NCBI RefSeq assembly: GCF_932526225.1
Contig: NC_064034.1
Location: forward strand, 4,016,001-4,080,000
Direction: 5' to 3'
Length of the DNA stretch: 64,000 nt
DNA from: Nematostella vectensis
Lineage: Eukaryota; Cnidaria; Anthozoa; Actiniaria; Edwardsiidae
In this document: piece after piece, positions 11,601-22,263 of the stretch
Position numbering within the stretch: position 1 is the first letter of the stretch
Layout of the letters: each line of letters starts with the position of its first letter
Translations under genes and position numbers: made by a program
Notes under the pieces: model-generated
What the model was told of the DNA's origin: nothing
The model's input: the letters and a program-made list of their open reading frames with translations, nothing else
Database searches by the model: none

Positions 11601-14600
11601 TGTCTATTCTAGTCCACCTTTATACCTTGATTCTAACTCAATTATCAGCTCATTGATAGCATCAATAACTATTGTCTGAAAGACAAAACCACAACATTAG
11701 TAAAGCTACTGCCTTTGCTATCAATATTATTTATGATTGTGATCTATTTTGGACATAAAACAAGAGAAAAAAAGGGAATGAGAATACACTCACTTTAAGT
11801 CCATGGCTTGGCTTGCTGAAGTCACTAGATGTCTCACCACCCGCCATAAGCAATTTCTAGATGAACAGAAACATTTACCATACTACACTCCATTTGAATT
11901 AGACAGGCCTTATAGCTCAGCGCAGTTGTATACAGTAGGCTAGGCCAGAAGACCAATGTTCAATCCAAGACCTAACATCATGTTACATGGCTCTAATTAT
12001 CGGTAACCAGTTGGTAGCCAAGTGCAGGTAAGAATATCCACATAGATACTGTACTTAAGCTATGAAAAAAGCAATACCAATTTACAATTTTTTAAATATT
12101 ATATTTTGCGCACCATAACATTATTATAAATAGAAAAAGACTTACATGCAGTGATTCTTCTGTATGATCATCCTCTATTCTTCCCCCTACAGACCTGCAG
12201 AGTTGTCAAAAAGGCTTATCAATACGTCTCACTCCATAGAATACTATAGTAGTGAGATGATGCACCATTGATACTGTACATAATACAATCAAATAAATAC
12301 TAGAATACATTTCCCTACCCTGAATATTCCTCTCTTATTAGTTTTAAAACTGCGGAGATAAAAGACAAACAAGAGCAAGGTAATTATAAAAACAAATGAA
12401 TAATCAAGGTTTAACCACGAGCCGCACACACACCTACACACACACACACAAAAAAAAACACCTTTAAACCCCTGGAAAGAAATCATTCATTACTCACCTC
12501 TCCTGACCATATTTCCAACAGCTGATTCTGAAATGCAGAGAACACTATTAAATGCCAACATAAGAACTACTGGATTCCTACATGACTTTTTCTTACTAGA
12601 CTTTTCCTAAGGTAATTATTCAGTGGCGGATCCAGGGGTGACATGTCAGCCTTCTTGAGAAAAAAAAAAACAACGTGCCTTACTAGTTTTCTTTTTTAAT
12701 ATCTATCTTTGTATTCTTCGGGTGTCAGACCTATAAAAACATATGCAATTGTATATATTATCACATGCTAGATGGAGCGCAACTGGCAAATTCATGCCCA
12801 CACATAAGTAGTAGAGTGGACAAGTAAGCTGAAGCTGCAAGGAGCTCATCAACATGCCCCACTGGCAAAGCATTAGCAACAGCGACACAAGAATCCCTGG
12901 CAACAACTGCAGCGGGCATAGGCATAATAAGCTCTTCAGATGAGTTCGGATAAGAAAGGTTATGTGGAAATAGCTTAGTCAGCAACGGATGCTGAATATC
13001 AAGGATGCTGCCTTCATTCACTGAATCTAGTTATTTGCCACGCTTGCAATATAGTACGCAATATGTTGGATTCCTTCCATCAGGGCTTCTGGAATTACGC
13101 GCTTGTGCGGAAGCGCTTAATTTGGCTTTTCCCACATAATTCACAAATTTCCGCGTAATCCAGCGTAATTTGGCTAAATTTTGAAAGACAAAACATTTAA
13201 TTGCACAGCTGATGTGTTCTTTTAGGGTTCTTACCTCTATTACTCGTAAAAAAAGAGAGATATTCTTCGTAAGAGTGTGATGTTTCGAACTGAATTTCGA
13301 AAACAAATAAAATGACTTGGCGTTCTTTGCTAAACCACGAAGCAATAGGACTAATAATAAAATACCTTTTTTAATTGGCTGGTGGCTAGGAGCGAATGAA
13401 GACTTGCCTAAGATATATTCACAAAAAAATAACCTTTTCCAGTTATTTCGTGCTTTCCTTTGGTACAAAATGTAGTTTGGGCGTAACAGTTGATATTCAG
13501 TGTAATTTAGCGCGTAATTCAGTAAAGAATCCCGCAAAATTTTGATTTTTTTCTAAAAAATGTATTGCAAAGTCCCGCGTAATTTAGCGCGTAATGATTG
13601 ATTTTCCACGTAATTTAGCAAAGAATCCCGGGTAATTTTATTTTTTTCCGCGTAATTCCAGAAGCCCTGTTCCATGAGCTTTTCATGTTTTTTTTTACAA
13701 CTCGCCGGCAGGATTCCTTTAAAATTGTGTGGTGATTGATATACTTTTACCCGAAAATAGAAGGCGCAAACTGGTAGATTTTTGCAAAATTTGCTGAGTT
13801 GCACGATAGGATACGCAATAGCGTCAATCGACAGGATGGAGGTCTGTAGGTGTTTTATGGCAGCGCAACCATGGCAACAAATAGCACTATGTAATATATG
13901 AAAAACAAGTGCGAGTGTTTTATCAGGGATTTCAAACACCGAGAGAGTTGAAAGCACGAGGCCGTCTGTGGCCGAGGAAACATGAAGCAAAAGTTTTTAT
14001 ATGGATTCTCAAAGTATTCACCAAAGAATGTAACGATGCAATCGCAATTTTGCAATAATTGTAAAAGGAGGCATAAACCGAACATAAAACTGCTTTTCAA
14101 ACTATTGACCAAACAATGCCGATAAGTTTGTGTCCAATCACAACCATGCTTCTTCTCAAGGGAAACACAATTAGTACATTTTGTTATGCAACGCAAGATT
14201 ATTCATTCGGTGAGAGAAGCTTGAGCTATGGACGAAGGTTTCACAGCCAAAAAGTTTTCGTTCTCCCAAGTGGGGAGAGGACGAAAAGACATTGGTTAAA
14301 GCCAGGATCCCAAAGTCTACAATGTATAGGAGTACAGGTTAGCAAAGTTTCCAATCTTTTAGGGCCAGAAGGAGAAGTTTCTAAAAAGGAAGAAACGGTC
14401 AATATTCGGAGTTTGGAGTCGGAGTGTAATAAAGTAGACCAAGGCTTAAGTTCAATTCTACACTCTGCATCATTCATTTTCAAATTGTGAGGTTAACATA
14501 ATTGTAAACGAAAAAACGTATGACTACCTGCTGTTTCCTAGGCTTGATTTGGTTTCCTTGATTTAACCAACTGCCTAATTGTTTGTGTGATTGTGTGTCG

Positions 14601-16340
14601 TTGATGTTATTTATTGTTCTATATGGGTCACATGGATCTTGATATCCAATAAAAACCCAGATGAACATCACTAGTGGTTCACATTTCCAAATCACTAGTG
14701 ATGTTCACTTGGGTTTTCATTGGGTATCAAGACCCATGCATGTGACCAATATCCTCTCCACTCATTGGCTAATACACGCATGAATAATTAATGAGCTTGA
14801 GAACTTCTTTTCTTATTGTTTCTCCAGTAAAGTCCATTGTAAGAGGAGCCATGCTTTTGGTTCTCTGTAATTAAAAACTTTAATAAATAACGCGATTTTC
14901 ACAAACAGGGAAAATAAAAGTATTCTCAAAATTTTGTAGAAGAATTTGTAACATGAAATATATATTCCTTAAAATCTGAAGAAAAAATAATCACGACAGC
15001 TGTCAAAAAGGTCACCCCCCCTTTCTAAATCCTAGATCCGCCACTGACTATTGGCAAGTGTATGAAAAACACTGTACCTGTAGGCTGAGCATTTGCCATT
15101 TTCTTTCCTTCTCTTCTGACTATCTGCATCAACTCTCTAGGAGAAAACAAAATCACATTCTAGATTTAATAGATATAACAATCCCTTGATACTTTGTGGA
15201 TATGTTAAATGTTAATACTATGTGGGTTGAAAATTATTTCTACCTCTAAGCAAACTATTTTTATTTGTTTAACTACAAGTTAATGTAGATTAAAATTTCA
15301 TTCATCGCAACTAGGGGAGATTTTGGTATACAGAACATGGGGAAAACAACCGCAATGACAACAGTATCAAGGCCCTCGCGACACTAAAATAATAAGAATG
15401 TAGAAGTCCCCCACTCAAGGACAATTTACCATCAAATGTCCTATTTCCCACGGACTATTAGGGACTGGAACTGCCTACCCCACTCTGTGGTGGACACCCC
15501 AAGCCTGGCCTCCTATGAAGGCTGGCTAATGGCACACCAAGAGGAAAACTGCTGACCACCTTTTTATATATTTATATTTTTTATTCACCTGCACTAACTC
15601 TGTTTTGCTTGGCACCACAACCTGCACATGCACAAAAGCTAACAAGAATCTTCCATCTGGAAGGAGGTGGGCTCACCAGGAAGAAGAAGAAGTTTTTTTA
15701 CCACCTTTCCACATCTTCGACCCTTTGGCTTTCAAAATGTTTATTTTTGTCAGGAAGCCCAACACCTGCCTAACATGCTTATCACAGGCTTTATTATCCC
15801 CTGCATTATTTGTTGATGTTGCTGTATCATTTCATCAAACATGCTTGGTAAGACCCATCAAAAGATGTGGTTGGCTTCATTCTCTAATCAAAGGGGGATA
15901 TCTGAACTTAATGGCTCTCTCTCTCTCTCTTAAACACTTTGCCATTGATTTATATTTAAAAGCCAATAATCTTGCAGGGACTTTCTTCACGGATCATACT
16001 TATGGGAATCTATAATTTTTAAAGGAACCTAATAAACCACATCATCATCATCATAGTCACTATCATTATTACCCCGCTGTCTTCCAATGCGTTATGGAGA
16101 CAACTTTTCTCAGTAACTGGACTGTCTGCGTGGCCGTATTGTATGAATCATGGTATTGCCTACAACACAGACAGTAACTTAATAATGCAATAAAAAATCA
16201 CACTTAAGCTTACAATAGAAAAGCATCAAAAGTGACCTCGGGGAGAAGAAATAACTACATACTCACCCATGCTTGAGAGCGGATATAAAACTTTCGATTT
16301 CTTCAAACAGCTCTTCTTCTCTCGTATCTGTTGGCGCCAT
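5684..16340 (-). CDS. EIF2B2: translation initiation factor eIF2B subunit beta
   Basis: Seventeen minus-strand exons: 16340-16267, 16159-16073, 15136-15078, 12527-12498, 12349-12319, 12194-12146, 11856-11794, 11675-11626, 11450-11354, 11264-11205, 11076-10981, 10880-10843, 10539-10479, 10126-10067, 9985-9934, 5924-5840, 5756-5684. They join to 1065 nt (354 residues; human about 351). eIF2B is the cytosolic exchange factor that recycles eIF2-GDP; beta belongs to the regulatory/catalytic core. Recognised blocks in order: [104 protein letters not shown], and the end [11 protein letters not shown]. All match the beta subunit rather than alpha or delta. Intron 15 (4 kb) holds a minisatellite; intron 3 holds nested transposons. 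Confidence 0.95.
6545..8787. repeat. 44-bp minisatellite, about 51 copies, in EIF2B2 intron 15
   Basis: About 2.24 kb of head-to-tail 44-bp units containing CATCAATACCCTGAAG, then ACACCATAAACCTGAC, then AGTAGCCATGCC. Units vary at a few fixed sites (GAAG/GAGG, CAGT/CAAT/CGGT/TGGT, CATG/CAAG, GCCC/GCCA). A five-unit block repeats exactly 220 bp apart (for example the GAGG units at about 6901 and 7121), so there is higher-order structure. It is too regular to be CRISPR and has no unique spacers. Confidence 0.95.
8788..9933. other. rest of EIF2B2 intron 15
   Basis: No gene recognised. It includes a GCGAAAT-rich patch at about 9370-9470 whose last part, 9451-9470, recurs at 42645-42664. The ORFs here have no family resemblance. 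Confidence 0.4.
9447..9470 (+). repeat. dispersed repeat copy, shared with 42641-42664
   Basis: AAATTAAGTGCCCGCGAAAT followed by ATAG occurs here and at 42641-42664 in the same orientation. It is likely the conserved end of a MITE family; the rest of each element is too diverged to delimit. Confidence 0.45.
10301..10460. mobile_element. foldback MITE, 160 bp, in EIF2B2 intron 13
   Basis: The left arm starts CTGGCTCTCATTC; the right arm ends GAATGAGAGCCAG. Inner segments (GGAATTCTGTGG and CCACAGAATTCC; AAATGTTCTGTTTTC and GAAAACAAAATATTT) also pair. The spacer is about 35 bp. It sits only 18 bp beyond the splice donor of EIF2B2 exon 13. Confidence 0.75.
13081..13669. mobile_element. nested non-autonomous DNA transposon, 589 bp
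   Basis: Terminal inverted repeats CAGGGCTTCTGGAATTACGC at the left and GCGTAATTCCAGAAGCCCTG at the right are exact complements. TTCCAT directly flanks both sides (13075-13080 and 13670-13675), a clear target-site duplication. The interior is full of CGCGTAATT/AATTACGCG motifs and has no real coding sequence, despite a 168-residue ORF across it. Confidence 0.85.
14621..14751. mobile_element. palindromic MITE, about 130 bp
   Basis: The left arm (14621-14676) has GGGTCACATG, CTTGATATCCAAT, AAAACCCAGATGAACATC and ACTAGTG. The right arm (14693-14751) is its inverted copy, ending ATGTGACCAATAT. The spacer is about 16 bp. No coding capacity. Confidence 0.75.
15415..15690 (+). mobile_element. 3' end of a non-LTR retrotransposon (reverse transcriptase C-terminus)
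   Basis: An open frame at 15415-15555 encodes [17 protein letters not shown] followed by [10 protein letters not shown] and a TGA. This is the conserved extreme C-terminus of many LINE ORF2 proteins (F-x-R-T-I-x-x-W-N-x-L-P). A short tail with an AAGAAGAAG run at about 15680-15692 follows. The copy is strongly 5' truncated and lies in EIF2B2 intron 2, opposite to that gene. Confidence 0.7.
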
Positions 16341-16595
16341 GTTGATTTTTTTTTTAATTCTTTGGCTTATACTACTGTTTCCTAAGACTACTACATTTAG
16401 TGACCACAAATTCCATAATATTTTCTAGGGATAAAAAAATGAGCCAGCGATTTCTTATGGGGTTTCAAATGTGTGAGTATGCCCACGCGCAATCCGATTA
16501 GTAGTATCCGCTGAGATCCGGTTAGTCTTGACGGTCGCGCGCGGAAATCCACAGGCATCCCACAGGGGCTCGAGATTGTAGCGGAAATTTGAAAA
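16341..16595. promoter_or_regulatory. bidirectional promoter region between EIF2B2 and DCAF15
   Basis: Only 255 bp separate the divergent start codons. It is GC-richer near the DCAF15 side (GGTCGCGCGCGG near 16530). Both 5'UTRs and core promoters must fit here; the function is inferred from layout. Confidence 0.5.
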
Positions 16596-19500
16596 ATGGC
16601 GGCAGGCGTTTTGAGGAAAGTAGTCTTGCGAGAGGTACCGTTTAGATAACGTTTTCCTCACAGGTACTTCTAGAATACTAACACTTCATATTGCTTTAAA
16701 GATTCATGGAAGTCTTCGATATGTTCCTCATTCAAAACCGGTCAATATGTTTGAAAAGTATCCTCAAAGATGCTGTGTCCCTTTCAAAGGGATCCTTGAC
16801 GAAACGGGGGAACTGCAAAATGGGTAGGTCACACAACTTCCCAAAAGAACGTTCATCAAGATCAGTGCTCGCTTTACTATATGAGAGTATAATGTAATTT
16901 TCAGATTGGTCAGTCTTAGATTCAATCGATCCTATTCAAACACAGTCAACACTATTTTCCTTGTTGCTTTGTAACCCATAAGTTACCAACTAGCAAGGGA
17001 AATAAATGCAGTTAGCAATCATTGAGATTATTGAGCTAAAAGGCATTGCATGATTTTGAACAACACTATACCATCAAAAGGAAGGAAAAAGAAAAAAATA
17101 GATATGGACCATAGTATGGAATACTTTATATTTCAGTATTACTTTCCTTATGAAAATTGTTTCTTTCTATATCAGACATGTTGTGCTTGGGTTTTCTAAA
17201 GACGGTCAGTACCTCATATCATACCAGTTGATCATTGACACTGATTCAATGGACATGCCACATTACCGCTACTCATTACACTGGTGGAGATTTTCATTTA
17301 GAAGAAAACTAATAAAGGTAAATCACTGGATTTTGCTTTTCAAAGAGCTTTATAAACCACCATACCATAAGGATTGAAGAATCTATTTTTAGCTTTGTGG
17401 ATGTTTATTTTCTACAGGTATCCAGTGCGCCATTGTTCACTCAACCATGTCTACCAGTTACCAATGACTTGCATATTCTAGCAGCTGAAAGTCTTGACCA
17501 AAAGTACATGGTCATATGGGGGAGGAGGTAGGCCTATGTTAAAATGATTGAAAAACTGATATAAAACATCTTACAGCTAAGAAAAAAAATCAACACAAAT
17601 TGATAATTTCAAAGGTGAGCAATGAATACAAGGTTTAAAATTACCTTTTTCAAATCTGCTAGATTTTGCCGTCTTTCTGGATTTTGGTAGGGAAAAAAAG
17701 CCTGCATACTCAAAATATGAGAAGAGCTAGCAAAGACAGGAAACAGCTGGCTATCGCCAGGATTCAGCTGCTATTTTGAACCCTGGAATAAAACTGCAAG
17801 GATATGGTAGTTGCCGATGCCCTGTTAATTTTTATGCTAAACTCCATAAACACATTGACTCCTCAACCAGCCTGTACCGGCTTTGGGAATACCCACAACC
17901 CAAAAAAATCATAAATGCAAACTGAACACAACAAGATGAAGATACTCAGGCATCAGTCTAAGGGATAAATGGTCTTGAAGGTATGCATCCAACCAAGGTG
18001 TTGGCAACTACTCTTAAGCCAAATAATAGCACAGGTTCTTTGACAAATTTCAAATCGAACAAGGAAAGAAAAGCAGAATCACCCCTCTCAATAAAACGCT
18101 CAAAATACAATAGAAGGGAGAGAGATCAGCAAACACAGCTCAAGACTCAAATAGATACCTTTATTCTGATCCTCCAGGTTCATTTCCATGGCCTCAAAAC
18201 ACAATGTCCACTCCTTGAAGGCTTGTAAAACCACGAAGATGCCTTTACGGATCGAAAAGCATTCTGCGAGATCCAGGGAAAAATTCACGAGGGGAGGGCC
18301 AGTCAACACTCCTCTCCCCAAAGTCAGATGGTTAAATATAAGTCTTTTCACCCCGAAGCCAAAAAAATCAATTCCAGGTCATACAGACCCAGAATAGCAG
18401 TGTAAACAATTTTGGAATCAATTTGGTTTCAGAAAAGACAGCATTTAGGAGAGCTGTGGTGATTCATTAGAAATTTATTTTCTCATCCAGGCAAAGCCAA
18501 ACAAGAAAAAATCATCATGAATCCACCTTTGCTTGCAAATATCCATGAGCAAAGCACTCAATTATGCCCCAAAAGACTTCATGAAGTCCTGAGACACTCT
18601 CCTAATATGCTTATAGCTGTATTTTTGATGAAAAATACAAGCAACCATCAACTTGTGCTGGCTTCAGCACAACGACGAGGGATTAAAAGTGGGGACCGCA
18701 AAGCACTGTTGGAAAGCTTGGATACCGCTGACTAGGTGCAGCTGTGTTTGACTTTGACGGGCTGTATAAAACTCAGAATAGGGGGGGAGGTATCTGTTTT
18801 CAGTCTGTTTTTTTTGTAAATTCAGCTCAAAAATAGCCAGGAGGCAATGGGTTAATCTTTGAATACAATATTTGTCCCTATTGTGCTTATCAAGCAATGT
18901 GCAGTTAGCAATGGCTGACACAGATAAAAAAAATTCAGCAACAGTACATAAAAACAGATATGAAATGAAAACAATAGGAAATGTAGACTGCAAACAAACA
19001 AGTTTAGAGAAAAATAATTGAACTTGTATTATCTATCTTTCAGCATAACCAGCAGCCGCTCTGAGGCTAGCTTACATTACGTCACCATATGTACTGTTCC
19101 ATCCTCCACGCCCCGCCTCTGCAAGCAGCCTGATGTGTGTATAGAGCATGAAATAAGCATCAGCTTGTCGTACGAGGTTTTGCCACCCCACCCTGTTGTG
19201 TTGCCATCTGTAAGCCTCAAGCTGCCTGGGATGGTGCTACTTAATATGGGGGATCATGTTGTCGCCCTCAAGATGGAAGCTTGCTCAAACCGCATGGAAA
19301 TTAATGATACTGTGAATAATTTTCAGAGAGATCAAGAAGGTGGATCTGTATGCTTAGCCAACAACTCAACCAATGAGAAAGACAAAAGTACAAGCATGGA
19401 TTCAAAACCAAGAGATTTATTTTGTGATAATTTAGAGAGGGTACTGGATGCTGAATCCAGTGATAAACATGGTACTAGCTCCCAGATGCCCAGTGAGTGT

Positions 19501-20541
19501 TTGTGTCAAGATGGTAACCATTCCACATCAGTAGAAAAACTCAAAGACTTGTTGCATAACCAATGCGGTTTGTGTCAAAATTGTGCAAATTGTAGTAATA
19601 ATAATGTTCCCATGGAGCAGCCTGGAGCTTGTCTTGTTCTTGGGGAGTCTTCCTTTGAGTGCAAAAAGACATTAACATTGGCTGGACAGCAGCAATCAGA
19701 TAGCTTTGGTTCGCCTTCAAGCAAGTGTGAGGAGCCATCAGATGAAACATCATCAGAATCATCTGTTCATTCACCAAGAAGGTTATCTTTGGATAGTGGT
19801 GCAGGTGATGTCACCGCTGCAACATTGACTCAATATGCTTTTCTTGCTGTTCAGCCTCTGCCTTACGATTTGGGCAACGAGAGAGTGCAGTCTCATTCTT
19901 ATCTAAATGATCTACATGTATCAGTCACTGGATGCCCTTGTATTCGAGCTTTTAGCTGCGAAGATGCTAAGGACTTCACACATACCACAGTACTTTGTAA
20001 AGCTTCTTTAGACATAGAGCAAGCAATCAATTTGCTGATACATTCCCATGAGGAGTTGAGGCAACTTTTCAAGTCTTTGCAGGACTATGATGTCCAGATT
20101 GCTGATGTGTGTCCAGAAAGTGGGTGTGTCATACTAGTGGCAAGGATTCTGGTGTATGCTAAGCAAAGACAGAGCACCTTTCACCACAAACTCTCCATTA
20201 GCCCAAGGTATTGTTAGGGGTGGACCATTATAGGGGAGGGCGGGGGTGGTAAAAAAAACAAAATCTTTAGATGTTTAAAAATTAGTAAAAATTATCAGTC
20301 AAAACCAGACAGAGAAAAATGTAAACAACAAGGCAAAAATGATACACATCATGAAGACAAAGACAAAAAATGTGATTAAACCTTCCCAACCAGTAAAAGG
20401 GTGATGATAGTAATGACAATGGTTAGTATAGCTGTTGATATGTAGAGATGATGAAGATGGAAATTGAAATTGAAGATGGGAAATGATGATTATGATGATG
20501 ATTATAATGATAATGCTAATAATAATGATGATTATGATGAC

Positions 20542-20622
<81 letters not shown>

Positions 20623-21102
20623 AATAATAATGGTGGTTTAGGGGGAATGTTAGTGTAGACAGGTTGCAGTTGGTGTCCATCTGTTATACATGAATCAAAC
20701 CTTTGTTGAATGCAGTGTGCTTGCATGCTGACTTGCCCATGTCCTAATGGATGTGAGCCAAACAAGGGACTGCAAGCAGTCCAGTAGTTGCAGTGATTGC
20801 TGATAATGACAATCTTCTTTCTCAGCCCTTCACTGCACACTACAGGGTTTGTGTTTACTTGGAATATCAGGAATGGAGAAGTAAGGACTCTAAACCGCAT
20901 GAAAATTACAGATCATCCCAAAGGTGCCTCCTTTGCAAAGACAAATTCTGCCGCACTAGAAGCGAACACATTACGGAACAGCAAGTCCATCCCAACAGGG
21001 TTCCAATCCCAGGTCCGAGTTCTCTCAAACCACACAGTGTTCACTGGGAAATCGCTCAAGTACGTGGCACACCCCTTTCTACCTATCCTAGTCATGATGT
21101 AG
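16596..21102 (+). CDS. DCAF15: DDB1- and CUL4-associated factor 15
   Basis: Six exons: 16596-16634, 16702-16823, 17176-17317, 17418-17527, 19044-20207, 20826-21102, joining to 1854 nt (617 residues; human about 600). DCAF15 is the substrate receptor of a CUL4-DDB1 ubiquitin ligase. Recognised blocks: CVPFKGILD; GHVVLGFSKDGQYLISYQ with HWWRFSF (human HIFLGFSK and LYWWEF); SLHYVTICTVP; VLLNMGDHVVALK; and DIEQAINLLIHSHEELRQLF followed by DYDVQIADVCPESGCVIL (human FEYVINEVI and DYDIVILEVCPETNQVL). The C-terminal exon has TGFVFTWNIRNGEV and FQSQVRVLSN. The acidic/serine-rich middle of exon 5 is poorly conserved, as in other species. The last residues (FLPILVMM) and the stop lie inside a tandem repeat. 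It is head to head with EIF2B2. Confidence 0.9.
20463..20630 (+). repeat. (GAT)n microsatellite in DCAF15 intron 5
   Basis: An imperfect GAT-rich lead-in, then an uninterrupted GAT run from 20542 to 20622 (27 units), ending in AAT repeats. The poly-Asp and poly-Ser ORFs read from it are artefacts. Confidence 0.95.
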
Positions 21103-21245
21103 CTTGTTATAGTATGGTATACTCTACCTTTCCTAGTCATGATGTAGCTTGTAATGATACATGGCCTACTCTACCTATCCTAGTCATGATGTAGCTTGTT
21201 ATAGTATGGCATTCTCTACCTATCCTAGTCATGGTATAGCTTGTG
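21076..21245 (+). repeat. tandem repeat overlapping the DCAF15 stop codon
   Basis: Four units of about 43-48 bp, each with CTACCTATCCTAGTCATGAT followed by GTAGCTTGT. A fifth unit at about 21885-21925 lies beyond the inserted MITE. The first unit encodes the last eight DCAF15 residues and its TAG stop. Confidence 0.8.
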
Positions 21246-21248
21246 ATG

Positions 21249-21877
21249 ATACACAGCACGAAAATCCAAATTTATGCGTGCGTAGGGTCGCGTAAAGATT
21301 GCATATAGACGACATTTACGCATTTTTACGCAACCATTACGTTTTGCGTAAATGTTGTATTTACGTAGTCTTTACGGTACTGCGTAAAGACGGCGTAAGT
21401 ATACTGTTTATGCGACCTTCAAGCGGGACGTAAAGGTTACGTAAACGTGTGCCTTTACTCAATCTTTAGGTAACCTTTACGCCATGCGTAAAGACGACGA
21501 ATTTTTAAGCTTTACGTGACCTTTACGCCATGCGTAAAGACGACGTATTTATAAGCTTTACGTGACCTTTACGCATTATATATTTATATTTCTAAGGCAT
21601 CAAGCAATGCTGGGTAAGGTATATTTTTCGAAATGAGGGGAGTTCTAAACATTAAAACAAATTTCTTATGTTTATCACCCTTTACGCGATCTTTACGCAG
21701 AATGTAAAGATGCGTAAATCTTTATAACCCTTAACGCGATCTTTACGCAGAACGTAAACATACGTAAATGTTTATCAACCTTTACGCGGCAGGCAAAGAT
21801 GCGTAAATGTGTAAATGTATGTCAGCCTTTACGCACATGCGTAAAGGTGCGTAAATATGGATTTTCGTGCTGTGTAT
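21249..21877. mobile_element. MITE inserted in the DCAF15 3' repeat array, about 629 bp
   Basis: The ends are exact inverted copies: ATACACAGCACGAAAATCC at the left and GGATTTTCGTGCTGTGTAT at the right. The interior is packed with CTTTACGC / GCGTAAAG motifs in both orientations (more than twenty), like subterminal transposase-binding repeats. No coding sequence. It splits the tandem repeat that follows DCAF15, so the insertion came after the array. Confidence 0.8.
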
Positions 21878-22257
21878 GGCATACTCTACCTATCCTAGTC
21901 ATGATGTAGCTTGTAATAATATGGTATACCCCTTTTTACACTAAGATGTGTTCAATGAGAAAGAATTTTGATATGACTTCTCTTCCCGGCACCGTGATAT
22001 TTGAAATTTCTTTTCGGTGGTGAATGTATTTCGGACGTCGATCGGACAATCTGCTATAAATTGGATTAAGTAATCAAATTGCCTATTATGGTACTTAAAT
22101 TAATCCGGCTACTAATTACGTCTGGTTATTAATACAATACGCTGTCCCACATGTGTTACAGACATGTTAAGTTACACACATGGGGAACAGTCCCACAAAG
22201 CACATGCAGGGAAAAACACATATTCATCCAAGCCAAAAATATAGCATGGAATCTTGT

Positions 22258-22263
22258 AATAAA
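22258..22263 (+). promoter_or_regulatory. candidate polyadenylation signal of DCAF15
   Basis: First AATAAA found after the DCAF15 stop, 1.16 kb away and past the MITE. If real, the MITE is transcribed in the 3'UTR; an earlier non-canonical site is possible. Confidence 0.35.

Larger units (their letters stand above)
12622..15048. mobile_element. degenerate DNA transposon with CAGTGGCGGATC ends (hAT-like)
   Basis: The left end reads CAGTGGCGGATCCAGG (from 12622) and the right end CCTAGATCCGCCACTG (to 15048), an inverted pair. Flanks ATTATT and ACTATT may be a six-base target duplication with one mismatch. Ends of this kind are common in animal hAT-type elements (family knowledge, not searched). 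The 2.4-kb interior has no intact transposase and contains further insertions. It lies in EIF2B2 intron 3. Confidence 0.55.

Noticed and set aside
13031-14490. ORFs of 113-168 codons on both strands in EIF2B2 intron 3
   Set aside because: They lie in transposon terminal and subterminal repeats and show no protein-family features.
16706-16897. 63-residue ORF starting MEVFDMF
   Set aside because: Wrong frame of DCAF15 exon 2; the family-matching frame reads IHGSLRYVPHSKPVNM.
20464-20900. Poly-Asp (+) and poly-Ser (-) ORFs
   Set aside because: They are readings of the (GAT)n microsatellite in an intron.
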